This document shows positions 36,389 through 49,119 of a stretch of DNA of 64,000 nt, one piece after another; position 1 is the first letter of the stretch, and the number at the start of each line of letters is the position of its first letter. The DNA is from Aulostomus chinensis (lineage: Eukaryota; Chordata; Actinopteri; Syngnathiformes; Aulostomidae), in contig JBBMOA010000007.1 in assembly GCA_037954235.1 (NCBI GenBank), forward strand, positions 19,675,957-19,739,956, written 5' to 3'. Below the pieces are notes generated by a model. The model did not search any database. It was not told the DNA's origin and saw nothing but the letters and a program-made list of their open reading frames with translations. The translations under genes and the position numbers were made by a program.

Positions 36389-38870
36389 CCGCTCTTTCTC
36401 TTTGAGCGTCATGAATGCTCCCTCAATCGAAAATATACGTTTCATTTTCTTGTCGTGTAATTGAATCTATGCGGCGTGATCAGCCCCGAGTAACTTTATC
36501 TATGTCTTCTCCTGCTCTTCATTTTGGTCAAAATTCTTGTAATTTTCTCGATAGTGCTGTCCCATTTAGAAACTTAAGAGAATGGACAGGGAGCAGGCTA
36601 ACTGTGGCTGGAGGCACAGAACACTACATAATGAAGACAGAATGTCAGAGGGAAATAAATAGACCAGTGTCCGAGCAGCTTCCCTGCATACAGACCCTGG
36701 GTCTGGAGTTGCCCCGTCTCACTAATAGACTGTTAGAGTAAACTTCCATGAGGATTGTAAAGAGATATGGCAGCCTGTACTCTCTGAATGATACGAATGT
36801 CATCTGCTGCTGTTTAGTCTACTTAGAATGATTATTTCACTGAGGGAAGTGAATAAACAAAGAGGGGAAAGCACAGTTACTGAACAGAATGATTACAAAA
36901 CTTGTTTAAGTAAGATCTCGATTGAGTTTTTGGGGTTTTTTTTTAAGGTGATGCCAGCTGCTGCCTGGAGAACAAGGCAGCTTCACCCTGGCGTGCAGCT
37001 TCATGTGTAAAGGGAGATGTATTAATCATTGCAAATACATAAATATATATATATTAAAAAAAATCAAATTCTCAATATGAAATTCCAGCGCAGGGATATC
37101 CTCTGACCTTGTGGGATTATTATTGTAACTACAATAACTAACGGAAGGAATATACCAGGATGTCGGTTTAAATGATCCTGTATCGTCTTTAAAAAAGGTC
37201 AATACATGCAAAGCAGCTGATAATGTACCAGCAATGTTAACAGAAGGAGAACGCTGAATATTAAAAAAAACTCCTGGGAACGCGTGGCTGGGAGACAGCT
37301 GCCTACGGCAACACAGCATGAAGCGGGTAGCTGGTAAAAAAACAACAACAAAAGAACGTGCAAAACCACATCAGTGTGATGGGACGGGACATGCCCTGAG
37401 TGTTTTAAGGTTTAGCCTCTGTTAGCTGTTTATTAGGAGTGTGTTTTCATCTGTTACCGGTGTATTAGCCTGTGTTATCTCTGTGTTAGCTGTCTTTGAG
37501 CACTCCACCAATATCCCCGTTTTGGGTCGTTCTGGACTTGATTGGTCCTGCCTTGAAAGACGAGCTAGTGAATATTATTATGGGCTGAGCTACACATTCT
37601 CCAGGCTTCAGCTGAGAGTCTTCATCAGCTTTTAAAAGCAATTTAGACACTTCTTTTCCGATTTTGACGACCGCTTCTGGGGAGCAAATAAACATGCTTG
37701 TAATGGGTTCATGGATGGCCATCGACGCACTCAGGCATTGTTATGAATAATAGTGCTTCCCTGTGTAAGACATGGCATGATGTCATTTCAATATTAACGC
37801 CTTGATAACTCAGAAAACTCTTGAGACACGCAGGAGTAAACAAGTTAAATGTGTATTTCACAGTAACAGTTGGTCGTAACTGTCATTAAATCCTCATTAG
37901 GATTCGTTACATGAAGATTTGAAATTAGATCAGCTGATAGTTTTGTCTTGAATGCTTTTTAGCTCTATAAAAGCACTCACGTAGAGATGATCTCTGATGT
38001 GGTCAACGTGTAAGAATATCTCCTCTTGTTTTCTGTAAGTGCCTGTCTCCTCATCATGTCCTAAATGACTTCCCTCAGTAGTTTCCTTTTATGCCGTGCA
38101 GTCACAGAAAATAATGTTGCTTTGTATGTAGCGCCAGTGTGACAGCCCAGTGTGAATTATCTCACTGATTCTGTCAGGCTAAAACAAACAGAAAGAGCGA
38201 GACATCAATTACCATAGCTACTCCTGGGGAAAATAAAAGCATTGGAATCTAATGAGTGTATTACGTTTACCTGCTGTTATATAATTTATACCCTGTTAAC
38301 CCATCCATCACCTCCCTGCGTACATTTAACCACAAGCTGAGATCCCAGTGCTGCTCAGCAGCGGGTGAGGATAGAATTTTCCAAATGGCATCCATCTAAA
38401 TACTGTATACCACGAATTCTCATCCCTAAGATGAGATGGGGTTTTTTCTTTTTTTGGTATCAGCTCCTCTCATAAACACAGGCGTTTATTTGCTTAGTCT
38501 TTACGTTTCATGCAGATTTTAACCCTGCATTCCTGAAGTAATGCTTTTGATTTTGAAAAGCTCCTACACATCAGAGAAACACAGCTGATGATTTGCACCG
38601 CGAGCTGTGCTGTGAGTCACTGAGGCTTAGCAGGCTCTGCTGCTCTGACTCAAACATGTGCTGCCAGGGATAGAGGCTTTCTCCCCCTCTTTTTTTTATT
38701 ATTTTTTTTATTGTCTATCTGCCACAATGCTGCCTCAGACAGCCATCTTTCACCGAATCCCACGTCACCGAGAACACATAACTTGTCCCGCGAGTTTATG
38801 AATTCGGAGCCAATCAGACTGTTAACTGCAATCTGAGTGAAATTACCAAGAGAATATCTTTTTTTATGAT
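36389..38870. other. Non-coding stretch, no gene seen
   Basis: Mixed AT-rich sequence without recognisable exons or mobile elements. Short AT and T runs only. Confidence 0.6.
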
Positions 38871-38908
38871 GTGTGTGTATGTATGTGTGTGTGTGTGTGT
38901 GTGTGTGT
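38871..38908. repeat. Interrupted (GT)n microsatellite
   Basis: GT units with GTAT interruptions at the left end. Confidence 0.95.
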
Positions 38909-40184
38909 ATTCATGAGAGAGGTGTGATACCGTTGTGTAGCCGAGCCAGATGCTGTAACATAGGTGCATAAGTCCAGTCTCGCTTTTGACAGTGAGAGAA
39001 ACGCACCATCTGGACTCAGTGACAATGAAGAAATAGAATTTTAACATGAGAGAAAAAGCCATTTCACACATACACACACAAAATAAATGCACTGGCATAT
39101 TATCTATATGGAGTTCACTGTGGAAAAAAAAAAAAACTTTAGCAATCAGTAATATACACTATATGCTAATTTTTCTCCACGGACTGCCGTTTCTTTCTGA
39201 TCTCTTCCCCTTTTTGCCTCAATCAATTTCTTCCCAACCAAGAAATCCCTCTCGCTCGCTCCCTTTTATCGCCACCAAAATTCATTCAACATGTCCGCTT
39301 ATAGGCATTCTATTATTTCTTTATTTATGTATTCTACTTTTATTCTGAATCACATGTTAATGAAGAGCGTCATTATCAACCTTAAATATTTAATTTTCCG
39401 CTCTGTGTCTGCTTCCGAGGGAGTCTGACTGGAAGAGCAGCTGCAATGAGGATAGGAGGTGGTGGTGATGGTGGTGGGGGTGGGTGGTGCTGTAGCATCC
39501 TTATCTGCATCCGCTGCTTTAAAGTCAGCTCTAAAAGCAGAAGTATAGCAATGTTTTCCACATCGGCTCCATCTGAAGTCCAGTTATGAGTTATACCATT
39601 TCTAAACACACAAAGATCCAAGACCTGGTGCAGCTACACTTTTTTTTTGGGGGGGGGGTTCAGCTTCAGCTTCAGCTTCAGTCTTTGCCCCTTAGCCCCC
39701 ATCTCTAAACTCCATCCTCAGCCTCAGCATTAGCTCCAGAGAGGCTGAGTGCCCTTGTGATAAGGTGTGAGGCCTGTCTGCCTCTGACTGACAAGCCTGC
39801 TCTCACCATGCCAGTGCCTGCTGCTTGATAAGAGAAAATGTCAGCGTGATTTTGGGAAATGTCATTTATCGCGGCTTTCTGGCCGTGTCTGTAACCCAGA
39901 CTGATTATGGTTGCTGGACATTTATATCACTGGGGGTGGCTCGGAAAATTGTACAAATGCTATGTTTTTCTGTGATAACGGCTTCTGCTGTAATGGATTT
40001 GATTTTGTTCCCTTACCTCTCCACCCTTGTCTGAGTCGTCTCAACATCACATGCGCTACTTGCTAGTTTATTTTATGAAGGCGCCATCAAAGTGTTTGGT
40101 GTACGGAGGCGTCAAGATCAGGGATTCACTCCACACCCAGACAAAGACTCCCAACATTCTCTTGTATTGTGCAGAGTCTATGAG

Positions 40185-40185
<1 letters not shown>

Positions 40186-40232
<47 letters not shown>
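40186..40232. repeat. (TG)23 microsatellite
   Basis: Pure TG array. Confidence 0.97.
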
Positions 40233-40235
<3 letters not shown>

Positions 40236-41168
40236 GCGATGTGAAAAGGAGCTCCAGATTCAAGTGACAATCTGCTAGTCTTTGTCAGAGCATGTGTGTG
40301 GGCCGCGTGGTGGATAGGGGACATCTCGCTGTATTATTTAGAAAGACAACCCTCCCCAAAGATGAGTGGGTTAACAGGAACCATTAATTGGTTTAGCAGG
40401 ATCACATCGTTCTGGCTTTAAGTGCAAGGCAGAAAAAATGCACACATTCAAACACTCTTTTTTTTTTTTCAATTGCTATTATTATTTTCCTACTCTATAT
40501 GAATAATGTGAGGATGGACTATTTGCTGTTACTTTTATGCCTTAGGTTTTGATTTGTGGATCCAAGATGAAGCAGAGCTGAGTTTGTACTCTCGTCATCA
40601 CTTTTAATGTTGGATTCAAAACCCAAGCTGTCATATATTATTCAGGGAGTTTTCGTCTTTTCTCCGAAGCACTTCAGTATTAGCACTGTACCTCTCTGCT
40701 TGCTGCTGCATGATTCAAGGAGCCACTCAGTTCAGAGAAGGGTCTATGATTCAGTGCTGTATATTTTTCCCTCAGTGTTGACTCAAAGTGACATTTATGG
40801 GACACCCTGATAAAGCAATTCTTCCTGCTGCTCAGACCAACCTGCTATTTTCAACAGATTTTCTCATTCATTTGTACTTCTTCTTTTTTTTTTCTTTCTG
40901 GGAGACCCTGGCTGCCTTTTATGATCCACAGCCCGAAAGTAGACTGAGACAGAAAGAAGTGTCTTTAACATGGGCTCCCTGGCAGCCTCCTGGGAGCTCC
41001 CGTGAGAGTGTTGTTCCCCACTCTTAACCAAATTTATTGCTAGACTGACTGTGGAAATCTAACAAAGGCACTGGCCCACTGTTCCCGGTATATTTGTCAA
41101 ATCGCTGCACCTGTGAGAGTCCCTGCGCAAGATGAATTCTAGGTTGGAGTGTTCGTCCAGGAATAAAT

Positions 41169-41216
41169 CTCTCTCTCTGTCTCTGTCTCTCTCTCTCTCT
41201 CCCTCTCTCTCTCTCT
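41169..41216. repeat. (CT)n array with GT interruptions
   Basis: CT array interrupted by CTGT units, 48 bp. Confidence 0.93.
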
Positions 41217-42349
41217 TTTTGCATTGTCTTTGTTTGGGGCAAGCTGAAGGCTGGGAATGAGCTTTCTTGTCACATGAAGTGGAGTTAGAGAAAGCCATGA
41301 TAAATGGTGCTCTTTGTTGACACCTTCATTGGGTTATTTATGGCTCATTAATTGAAGTGAAAAGGAAACTTGTTGGCACAGCAGGGGGAGGCAGCACCAG
41401 GCCTCTGTGGCTCTGCCTCAGAGCGGCCCACAGGCTTTGGGGGGGTGAGGGGGGGTGAGAGAGAGAGGTGGCAGCAGCAGCAGCAGCCGCCATCCCTCCT
41501 CTCTCTCACTTCTGTCTGTTTCCTGTTTGCTGTGGAACGAGAGGCAGACAAACCCATTCATCAGGAATGTAAGGGGAGTGAAAGAGGAAGACAAGCATGA
41601 GAAGCCTCCACCCTTCCCATTCGCCTCGTTAATATTTCAGTTTGCGTACAAGATCCTTAGGAGTGAGAAAAAAAGAAAAAAACAACTCATTGTTTGCTCT
41701 TAAAGAAGATGCTCATCTTATTACAAAGAACATATTTCGGTGTATTTAGGGAAAGTTCTGATTGTGTACGTGTTGGCACAGCTACACTTGGATTTTTTTT
41801 TTTTTGTCTGCAAATTCGATACCTCGTTTCTTCACTTCAACACAATTTCCTTTGAACGCTTTGAGTGTTGCAAGAAGCACGAGCCACTTCAGACGTCTAA
41901 GCTCATGAGCACACTTGATTAACAAGTGGATTAACTATGCTCGTTTCATGGGATGATGTACCTCAAAGCACTTCAAAGGCCACGCCGAGTGCCCATGAGG
42001 TGCAGTAATGAGCGGTTCCTCTACACAACGACAAATTTGGTGGCCTCGCTTGATGTGAACCTGATCATTTTCTCATTTTGTGTGCGCGCTCGCTGCTTGT
42101 CTGCCTCCTGCTCTCCGCCGTCGCTCTTGTTTCTCTTGCTTCTTCTGCTCTCTTTTTTTCCTCCCCTCTCTTTCTCTCATCTGCTTCCACCTGCTCCATG
42201 TCTCCCCTCAGATTTCCTCTCATTGATCTCCTCTTTATTCCAGCTCAGTCGAGATCTGATATTCCTCCTCGGCTGTGCACTAGGTTATCACACTATTTAT
42301 CTTTTGGTGCTTATTTAAGCCTTAAAATATAGGGGTGGTTTTTTTTGAG

Positions 42350-42370
42350 TTTTTTTTTTTTTTTTTTTTT
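42350..42370. repeat. Poly-T run (T21)
   Basis: Uninterrupted T21 preceded by a T8 run. Confidence 0.93.
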
Positions 42371-42932
42371 GGTTCGGTCTACTTGTTCGAAAAGAAACGC
42401 CGATGACCACGCAGTCAGTCCATCATATGTCTGGAAGTTACTTTATGCCGTCCTTGAACTGTTAAAGCCTACTTGAGACATCTCCGCGCTGTCACTTCTG
42501 CCAATCAACTCTCAGTGACGCCCATGTCCTCCAACACTTTACTATCTCTCAACACCTCGGCTTCTGGGGGCTGGGGGGGGGGGGGCATGTCCTGGCCTGT
42601 CATACATTTTTAGGAGGGGAATTCAATTTTGTAAACGGCGTATCGGTCCTCCTGAGAAGGATGGCGACGTTTCTCTCTGTCTCCAGAAAGACAACTCTGA
42701 CTCAGTGGAGTAGCCAGCTCATGTTCCAATCTCTTTCCCTCCCTCTGCATTTTTATTATTTTGATCAGGCAAGCACATGAGAGATAGTAATCTACACTTC
42801 AATTACATCGCACAAGTCATCAGATGCTATCTTGCGCTGGTGATAGAATGTGCTCTGAGGCAGCCCAGCGCCACTGTGAAACAGCCCCTAGAGAGCCACC
42901 GTCTCAGCATGTGTGTGTGAGTTCTATCTATC

Positions 42933-42933
<1 letters not shown>

Positions 42934-42976
<43 letters not shown>
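42934..42976. repeat. (TG)21 microsatellite
   Basis: TG array about 490 nt upstream of the best recursive-splice-like node. UG repeats in long introns are known TDP-43 targets; a link here is speculative. Confidence 0.96.
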
Positions 42977-42979
<3 letters not shown>

Positions 42980-43277
42980 TGTATCACAGTGTTTGTGAAG
43001 GAGAAACGGAGAGAGCTTGAGGAGCAGAGACCAATAGACCGACTAGCTCTATTTATCAGTATAACACACGTATTTTGCCAGTAGGGTACACTATATAACC
43101 TCAGTTTGTCATTGAGCTGATTCTTATCATTTCATTTCACTTACTTTGTAATGAACAGACTGCGCTGTAATAAGAATGAATTTTTTTTCCTTCTTTTTTT
43201 TTTTTTTTGGTGTGTGCATATTTTATCGTCTGAACTTCTCATCGAAACCAGCAGATGGATAATACAGACGTGTCGAG

Positions 43278-43472
43278 TAAAACTATCATGCCTGAAAATA
43301 CACAATATTATCATTATTTTCTTTCTGATTGAAATGTTCATATATGTCACTTTCCGGTTGAACATTGTTATGTTAACTGTCCGTCTCTCTTTTCTCCCTC
43401 TTCTTTTTTTGCGGTGCCGTGTTTCCCTCCTGTGCTCTCTCCTCTGATCATCTGCACATTTCAAAGGTAAGT
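43278..43472 (+). other. Recursive splice site candidate 2 (43466|43467)
   Basis: From 43278 to 43464 (187 nt) there is no AG dinucleotide. Within it lies a good branch-like TTAAC (A at 43376), then a long pyrimidine tract (about 43378-43445, with CTCTCTTTTCTCCCTC and TTTCCCTCCTGTGCTCTC). The first AG, at 43465-43466, is directly followed by GTAAGT, giving a perfect AAG|GTAAGT junction. A long AG-exclusion zone with a distant branch point and abutting acceptor and donor is the architecture of zero-length recursive splice sites in long vertebrate introns. Alternatively the AG could start an ordinary or cryptic exon ending at a downstream donor. Confidence 0.45.
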
Positions 43473-43532
43473 GCTGTTACCTAACCATACATCACACTCT
43501 TAATCTGCTGGTAGACATCAAAAAATGTTTGG
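43467..43532 (+). other. Candidate RS-exon downstream of node 2
   Basis: After the AG|GTAAGT junction, a second donor, TTTGG|GTAAGA, lies at 43533 and would define a 66-nt RS-exon beginning with GTAAGT. It has an in-frame TAA in its first frame (GTA AGT GCT GTT ACC TAA), as is common in RS-exons that trigger decay when retained. A further perfect donor, AAG|GTAAGT, is at 43880. Family knowledge is from described vertebrate recursive splicing; use here is unproven. Confidence 0.3.
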
Positions 43533-44494
43533 GTAAGAGCACTTTCTGGAGTCAAAATGAGCTACTCTGACATGAAAATATGAGAAAAGTCCAAACACTC
43601 TGTTTGTAACACTTAGAATACCGTTATTGTAATGGCCTGGAAATCTTTTAGACTTTAAAAAAAAGTCCCAAATGACCAGCTCGGTACAATAAATCCATCT
43701 GAGGGGTTTTTAAAGAAAGAGGCTTTGATCTTCCTTGTATTTTTGTGTAATTTACTCATTTTAAAACATCCAAAGGACAAATTTTGCAGAAATTTTTCAC
43801 TGTTTATGTATTCGTCACGGGCAAACGCCGTTTATTTTACATCTGAATTGTATTAACTGGACCCCAAGAGTCAAACAAGGTAAGTAGGCATCAGCAGCAT
43901 GGTGTTGCAAAATGCCTGAAATTAGTGACACGCTAGGTTGTTGTTGTTTTTTCCCCTTTGCACTTTTGTCATGCTTCTAGTTTCGTTCTTTGTTTCTCAT
44001 GTATACACACGTGGTTGCATGTCTATTATGAGCCCGGACAGAGTGAAACTTTCCTAAAAATGGTGTTCACTCTCAGTTCAACCCTGAATATCCCGTCAGA
44101 ATGTTTTTAATCCTCTCAAGACAGCGATCATCTTTTAAAAATAACAGTAGAAATGGAGGTAGTGTAGCTGTCAGTCTTTGTGGAGAGCGAGCCACCTACA
44201 GTTGCAGTATTCTTCCACTGAGTGGCAGGTATTCAGCGCTCCAACTCCTCTCTCTAACACTGCTAAATCAAGACGGATGGCTGGATTCCGTAGTTTTTTA
44301 TCAGGTCTTAATGTGCACTTAAACAGTGACTGAGAACTGTCCGATAGACCAGCGTTTGAGAATTGAGCTGCAAAGTCCTAAAGCTCTCTGGTTTCAGCCA
44401 TTTTCTCCCGTCAGAGAGTTTTCTCAGGTAGGCACGGCGCTCAGCGGTCTGCATTTGCACTCCTGCTGAAGCAGCAGGAGGAAACACTCACCTA

Positions 44495-44537
44495 CCCCCC
44501 CCCCCACACACACACACACACAGACACACACACACAC
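44495..44537. repeat. C11 run plus (CA)n microsatellite
   Basis: C11 followed by a CA array with one GA interruption. Confidence 0.95.
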
Positions 44538-45311
44538 CTCCTCATAAGCTCATGCAAGACAAAGAGGCTCAGTTTATTGTGAAGCACTTTGTTTTTCTTT
44601 TTTGCGGGGAAGGTTCAAATATTTACAGCCAAGGTTATTTATGGGCTTTGTTTATGTGTTTGTCATCCTGTAAAAAAACCAAGATGAGGTAATCGACGGA
44701 TGTTTTTGAGGTATCTTCTGAAAGACTACTTAAAGCCAACTAACTCAATCTGCAGGAGAAGAAATAAAAAACCCATCTCTGTTTTAATCAGAGGTTTGAT
44801 TGAAACAGTTGCACGCAGCTCATCTGTTTCAAGGGATGAGGTGGCAGTAGAAATTTGTTCTCTGTCTTTGTTTATGTGCTACCCGCTGATAAAAGTGCCT
44901 TGATGTTTGAATATCTAACCGAATGAGAAAATGTAAATATTTTCTACCAGACATTTTGAGCGGGACTGCCTGCAGTGAGGGTCTCCAAAGCACACTGCTG
45001 TCTAAATGAGTGGTTATTGACAGACCTTTGGCGTCATGAGAATCACATGTGCTTTGAATCTCTGGTATACTAGCAAATGTGATCCTCTCTGATGGTTGCA
45101 TTTGAACTTATTTTGATGTCCCTGAGCATTAAGGGAAGTGACAGCTTACAAATAAATCCATAATTATCACATCTGAAAGCCACCATCCCAAACTTTATTT
45201 GCATACCCAACACTTGGAGGAATGTGGGTAATAAACCCTGAGGGTCTCCCAGACTCTGGCAAAGTCGCGGCTGTCATCTCATCAGCCTTTGGGTCTTTCT
45301 CAGAAGCTCGT

Positions 45312-45381
45312 AAAAAAAAAAAAAAAAAAGGGAAAGGCAGACTGGAGTGAGACAATGCTGCTTTTTTTTTTTTTTTTTTTT
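45312..45381. repeat. A18 ... T20 inverted pair
   Basis: A18 at 45312-45329 and T20 at 45362-45381, separated by 32 bp of unique sequence, could pair as an 18-bp A:T stem. Confidence 0.9.
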
Positions 45382-46219
45382 AAAAGAGGCTACAGTAAAT
45401 GGGCAGCACTGACTAAGGTTCAGCCGAGCACAAAAGGAAACTGAAGGACAAGATTGTTCCCATTGTGTTTCCGCTGTGTATTTCCCCACAGAGCAAGGTC
45501 TGCCAAAGCCCCGCGGGCTTCATTTCACCCCTTCAAAACCCAACATATTTCTTTGAGTGTCCTGAAGATAGGAACACAATGACTGCCTGTAGAATTTCAT
45601 CTTAATTCTACCTGGGAACACAAAAGACTAATCACAGCCATCACAAAAGCGCTGTTCCTGCAGCCCGGTGTGTGATAGGACAGGCTTCGGCATCATAAAG
45701 GCCTGGCCCTCCTGAGAGCCAGGAGGCTGGAGGAGCCAGTCAAATGGGAAGCAGAGTAGGCCAGGTGACACCTAAGATTATGTCTCCTTCACCGTGGAGG
45801 GACGACTCAGACCTGTAGGACCAGACATCTATCAGTGGAGGTCATGCCCAGGGCTGAAGCAATAGAAGAGAATTCTGGGAATAAGAAAAGTTACGTGATG
45901 TTACAGCAGAAAGACAGTGATTGTTCAAAATAAGCGCTTTGTTAAAGGTTGTTGATAACTATCAGAGTGGAAGAAAAGCAGGATGAAACAGCTGAGGCTT
46001 CTCACATTTGGTTAATTTATGTCCCCTCTCCTAATTACCGCCTTCGCTTGGCACACAGGAAGAAGGCCTACAGTATATTGATCTCAATGGCCTGGGAAGA
46101 AATAACACACACAAGAAAAGCTGTCCTTTGGCTGAAAAGTCATGAATTCTTTTCAGTTTACTCTGTAGCTCCACCTTCCAAACAGATCCCTCTCTGTGGA
46201 TCAGCCTCGGTACCTCCCC

Positions 46220-46960
46220 AAAAGGTTCAGCTAAAGCTCATCTAATTGGTCGCTGGGCTTTAATTAGTTTGGCTCGTTTGCATGTCTGCAATTAGGAATT
46301 CAAATAGGGTGGAGTGATAGCTGACACCCACCCCCCCACCCCCTTTACCTCCCTCTCTCCTCCAATCCTCCCCTCTGATTCATCTCATCTTCATTTCCCC
46401 AGATCCTGTTTTTAAAGTTTTATTTCGGGTGTCATTTATTTAACAAGGGATTATTTATTTAGCGCATCAAATCATTCTGGAATGAATATTTATATATTTG
46501 TGAGGGTTTTAAATATTTACATGGTCTCTCCATTTCTAGTTTTGGAGCCACTGTAATGAGTGCTGTTGTTGGATGTCGAGGGGAATAACAAGACCGATTT
46601 CAAAGTGAAAAGTCCTTTGAATACATTTCTAACTTAATTGGTATGAATCTATTATCAGGCATGATGCTCTGATCATAGTTTAATTGGAGGTATATTATTA
46701 TGGGATGACTTTAGCAGTGGTTAATGATATTTCATTTGGCTTATGATATTCATTTGAATGGCGATGAATGATTCATGTCAGGGGTGGCATGTGAAAACAC
46801 TCGGCAGTGCCGTGACCCTATGTCAGCTGCTCTAATGCACTCACAGACTCCTACTTGACTAAATTCCATTAATCCTCAAAGAAGCTTAGCCATTTTGCCC
46901 TAATGCTCACTCTCTTTTCTGCATCTTGTTTTACAGAGACACCATTGTGTAATGGTGGCT
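46220..46960. promoter_or_regulatory. Possible conserved non-coding element
   Basis: A long block with almost no repeats, apart from C-runs at 46329-46342. It carries three TAATTGG-type cores (46242-46249, 46635-46642, 46681-46687), a TTAATTAG at 46260-46267 and an octamer-like GTTTGCAT at 46276-46283. Its right end holds an acceptor-like TTCTGCATCTTGTTTTACAG (AG at 46935-46936) with no partner donor. The texture resembles a homeodomain-rich enhancer, but this is not proven. Confidence 0.3.
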
Positions 46961-47720
46961 TATAAAAGAGGATGAACATTAACAGAGTTGTGTCCCCAGG
47001 ACTTTTAACATCTCTTGCACCACTGGATCTGTCTGCTGGTGCACAATCAAGGCCCGAGAGTGCCAGTGGTCTAACCGGGCTTGTGGAGGCATGTGGAGAC
47101 TAAGTTTACACATATTGGGGCCTTGGATGGGTCTTATTAACAGCAGCTGCAGGCAGTAGGAGAACCAGGAAACGCCTCTCTACAGACACCCCGCACCACC
47201 ACCACTCTTCCCCCTCCCCTCTCCTCTCCTCAGTCTTAATGACTAACCAGAATGAGAAGTGGAGGAGAGGAAGAGCCTGGAAGAGCCTGATTTGTTCTGC
47301 ATGCTAAATATGGCCTGTAATCTTTATTCCTCTGAGTGCCTTATTAAAAGTGAAAGGAAGATGAAATCCCACCATCCAACCCATCCTTTCTGCTGTTTAT
47401 TAGAGGGGGCTTTTCCTCTGTTAAAATTGAGGTTATTGTAACCTTAGTGGTGATAGATGCATCTTGTGACTTCAGGTAATAATAGCAATGATTGATTCCC
47501 ACCTGAACCCTGAAGGTGTAATCTAGCAGGATGGAGGAGATAAAGTGGCAGCCAGCGTCTGAGAGATACACACAGAGGCAGATTTCCATCCAACAGTGCT
47601 GTTTATCATCCAGCCGACAACAACGCCTTGTCACAATTTATGATGTTTCCCCTCGTCTCTAATTCATCATTCATTAACTACTCCTTTCTCCCCTAAATCC
47701 ATCTCTATTTGTTAGCGTTA
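46961..47720. promoter_or_regulatory. Possible regulatory block, non-coding
   Basis: Repeat-poor, GC-balanced sequence continuing from the previous block. All frames are interrupted and no domain is seen. Donor-like TTCAG|GTAATA occurs at 47472-47481 without a matching acceptor. Confidence 0.2.
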
Positions 47721-49119
47721 TCAGAAAGGTTTGGTTGAAAAATACCCCTGTGTTAGTTTTTGATTTTGCAGGAAGATTAATGCGATTTTTGACTGCAAGT
47801 GTGTCACATCCGTCAGATCCGATTCGCTAATCAAAGTCGAGTTCTTCCCACAGTTGTGTTGTCGTCGAGAAGCCAATGCGGTACACAGTCATTTGCCAAA
47901 AAAAAAAAAAAAAAGGGACTTTAATATTTTTCCACACTCAAATAATTTATTTATATTAATGCAGCAAATGCATTTGAACTGCGTGTTATGGCAGGAATTC
48001 CACAAAATCCATTAATGTTGAGGGGAAAAACAAAAATAACATTTTTTAATCAATGCAGTGATATTCAGAGCGCAGCACATTTTGCATTATTTCTCTACCT
48101 TGCCCTTTCTGTGCAGCTGAGATGATTCCCTCTTGTGAATTTTTCTATCATTATGTAAACAGATAACCAGAATCAGAGAGAATATGATCAGCATATTTTT
48201 GTGCCTGTATTTGCTAAATTATGGTGCTTGTGTCGGAGCACTAATGAAGCGCAACGACAAGTGGAGTCCTAGATAATTTTTTTTTAAAACCCCACACCTT
48301 TTCCTGTTGTGGAGCCGTAGTAGATGGCACATCTATTATTCCATTAGCAGGTAATTAATGACTCTCATTTGCGTAACTGTTATTAAGCCCTTTGAAAGAT
48401 TGTTTGTGTTCAGATGAAATGAAACACATCCCAGAAGCCATCCATTGTGGCGGATAGATTAAAAGAGCAATAAGGCTCTTTGAAAAATGATATTTTATCA
48501 ACTGTAATTTTTCACCGTACCTCAGGGGCAGCGATGACAGGAAAACACTGCAGTCCTCCTTCATGTTGATATCCTTTTTTTAGTCAAACTACCAAGGGAG
48601 TACACTAAGTGTGATTTATTCATCCCTTGACCAGTAAAAGGTGTCAGCCAGGTGAAAATGGATGCTGGGAGAGTATTGACAGGAGAAATAGCGGTGCAGT
48701 TGTCCTGCTCTGTCACAGCGTATAGAGGGGGGGGGGGGGGGGGTCACATGTTTCGTACTTCCCATCTGTCTGTAGTGTGCCTTAAAAAAATCTATTAGCT
48801 GCATCTGTTATTTTCCCCCACTTTATTGTCTTAAAAAAAAGAAGAAAAAATAATTTATGGACAGATTTCTTCTGCAAGCTATCTTTTCTATATGATAATT
48901 TCCTACGGGTTTTAATTTTTTTTTTTTTGTCCGTTTCTTATTTGTATCCTGGAGTGCACTGGATAAATCTCAGACGGGAATCTGATTTCCCACATGAGCA
49001 GATCAAATTGTCTCTTTTGTTCATGGTTTCTATCTGCCAATGTAAAAAGAGAGAGGTTTCTGTTTTTTTTTTTTCCTTCTTCTTTCTACTTTCTTTCCCA
49101 TTGAAGAATAGGAGGATGG
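47721..49119. other. Non-coding stretch with homopolymers
   Basis: A17 near 47898-47914, G17 at 48727-48743 and T-runs near 48918 and 49061. The part 48050-48560 is repeat-poor and could be regulatory. No gene is supported. Confidence 0.55.
48727..48743. repeat. Poly-G run (G17)
   Basis: Uninterrupted G17 on the + strand. Confidence 0.92.

Larger units (their letters stand above)
38909..43277. other. Non-coding stretch with microsatellites
   Basis: No gene is supported. Contains T9-G10 at 39640-39658 followed by four CTTCAG-like units (39661-39681), GT arrays, a CT-rich tract, a CAG array near 41472-41487, T21 at 42350-42370 and a G-rich segment at 42566-42586. Confidence 0.6.
43533..46219. 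other. Non-coding stretch, no gene seen
   Basis: Contains the donor-like AAG|GTAAGT at 43880, a C11/CA array, and a facing A18/T20 pair. Frames are short and not protein-like. Confidence 0.6.

Noticed and set aside
45930..45945. TAAGCGCTTTG resembling part of a fish SINE tail
   Set aside because: Only about ten bases match, with no further element sequence on either side.
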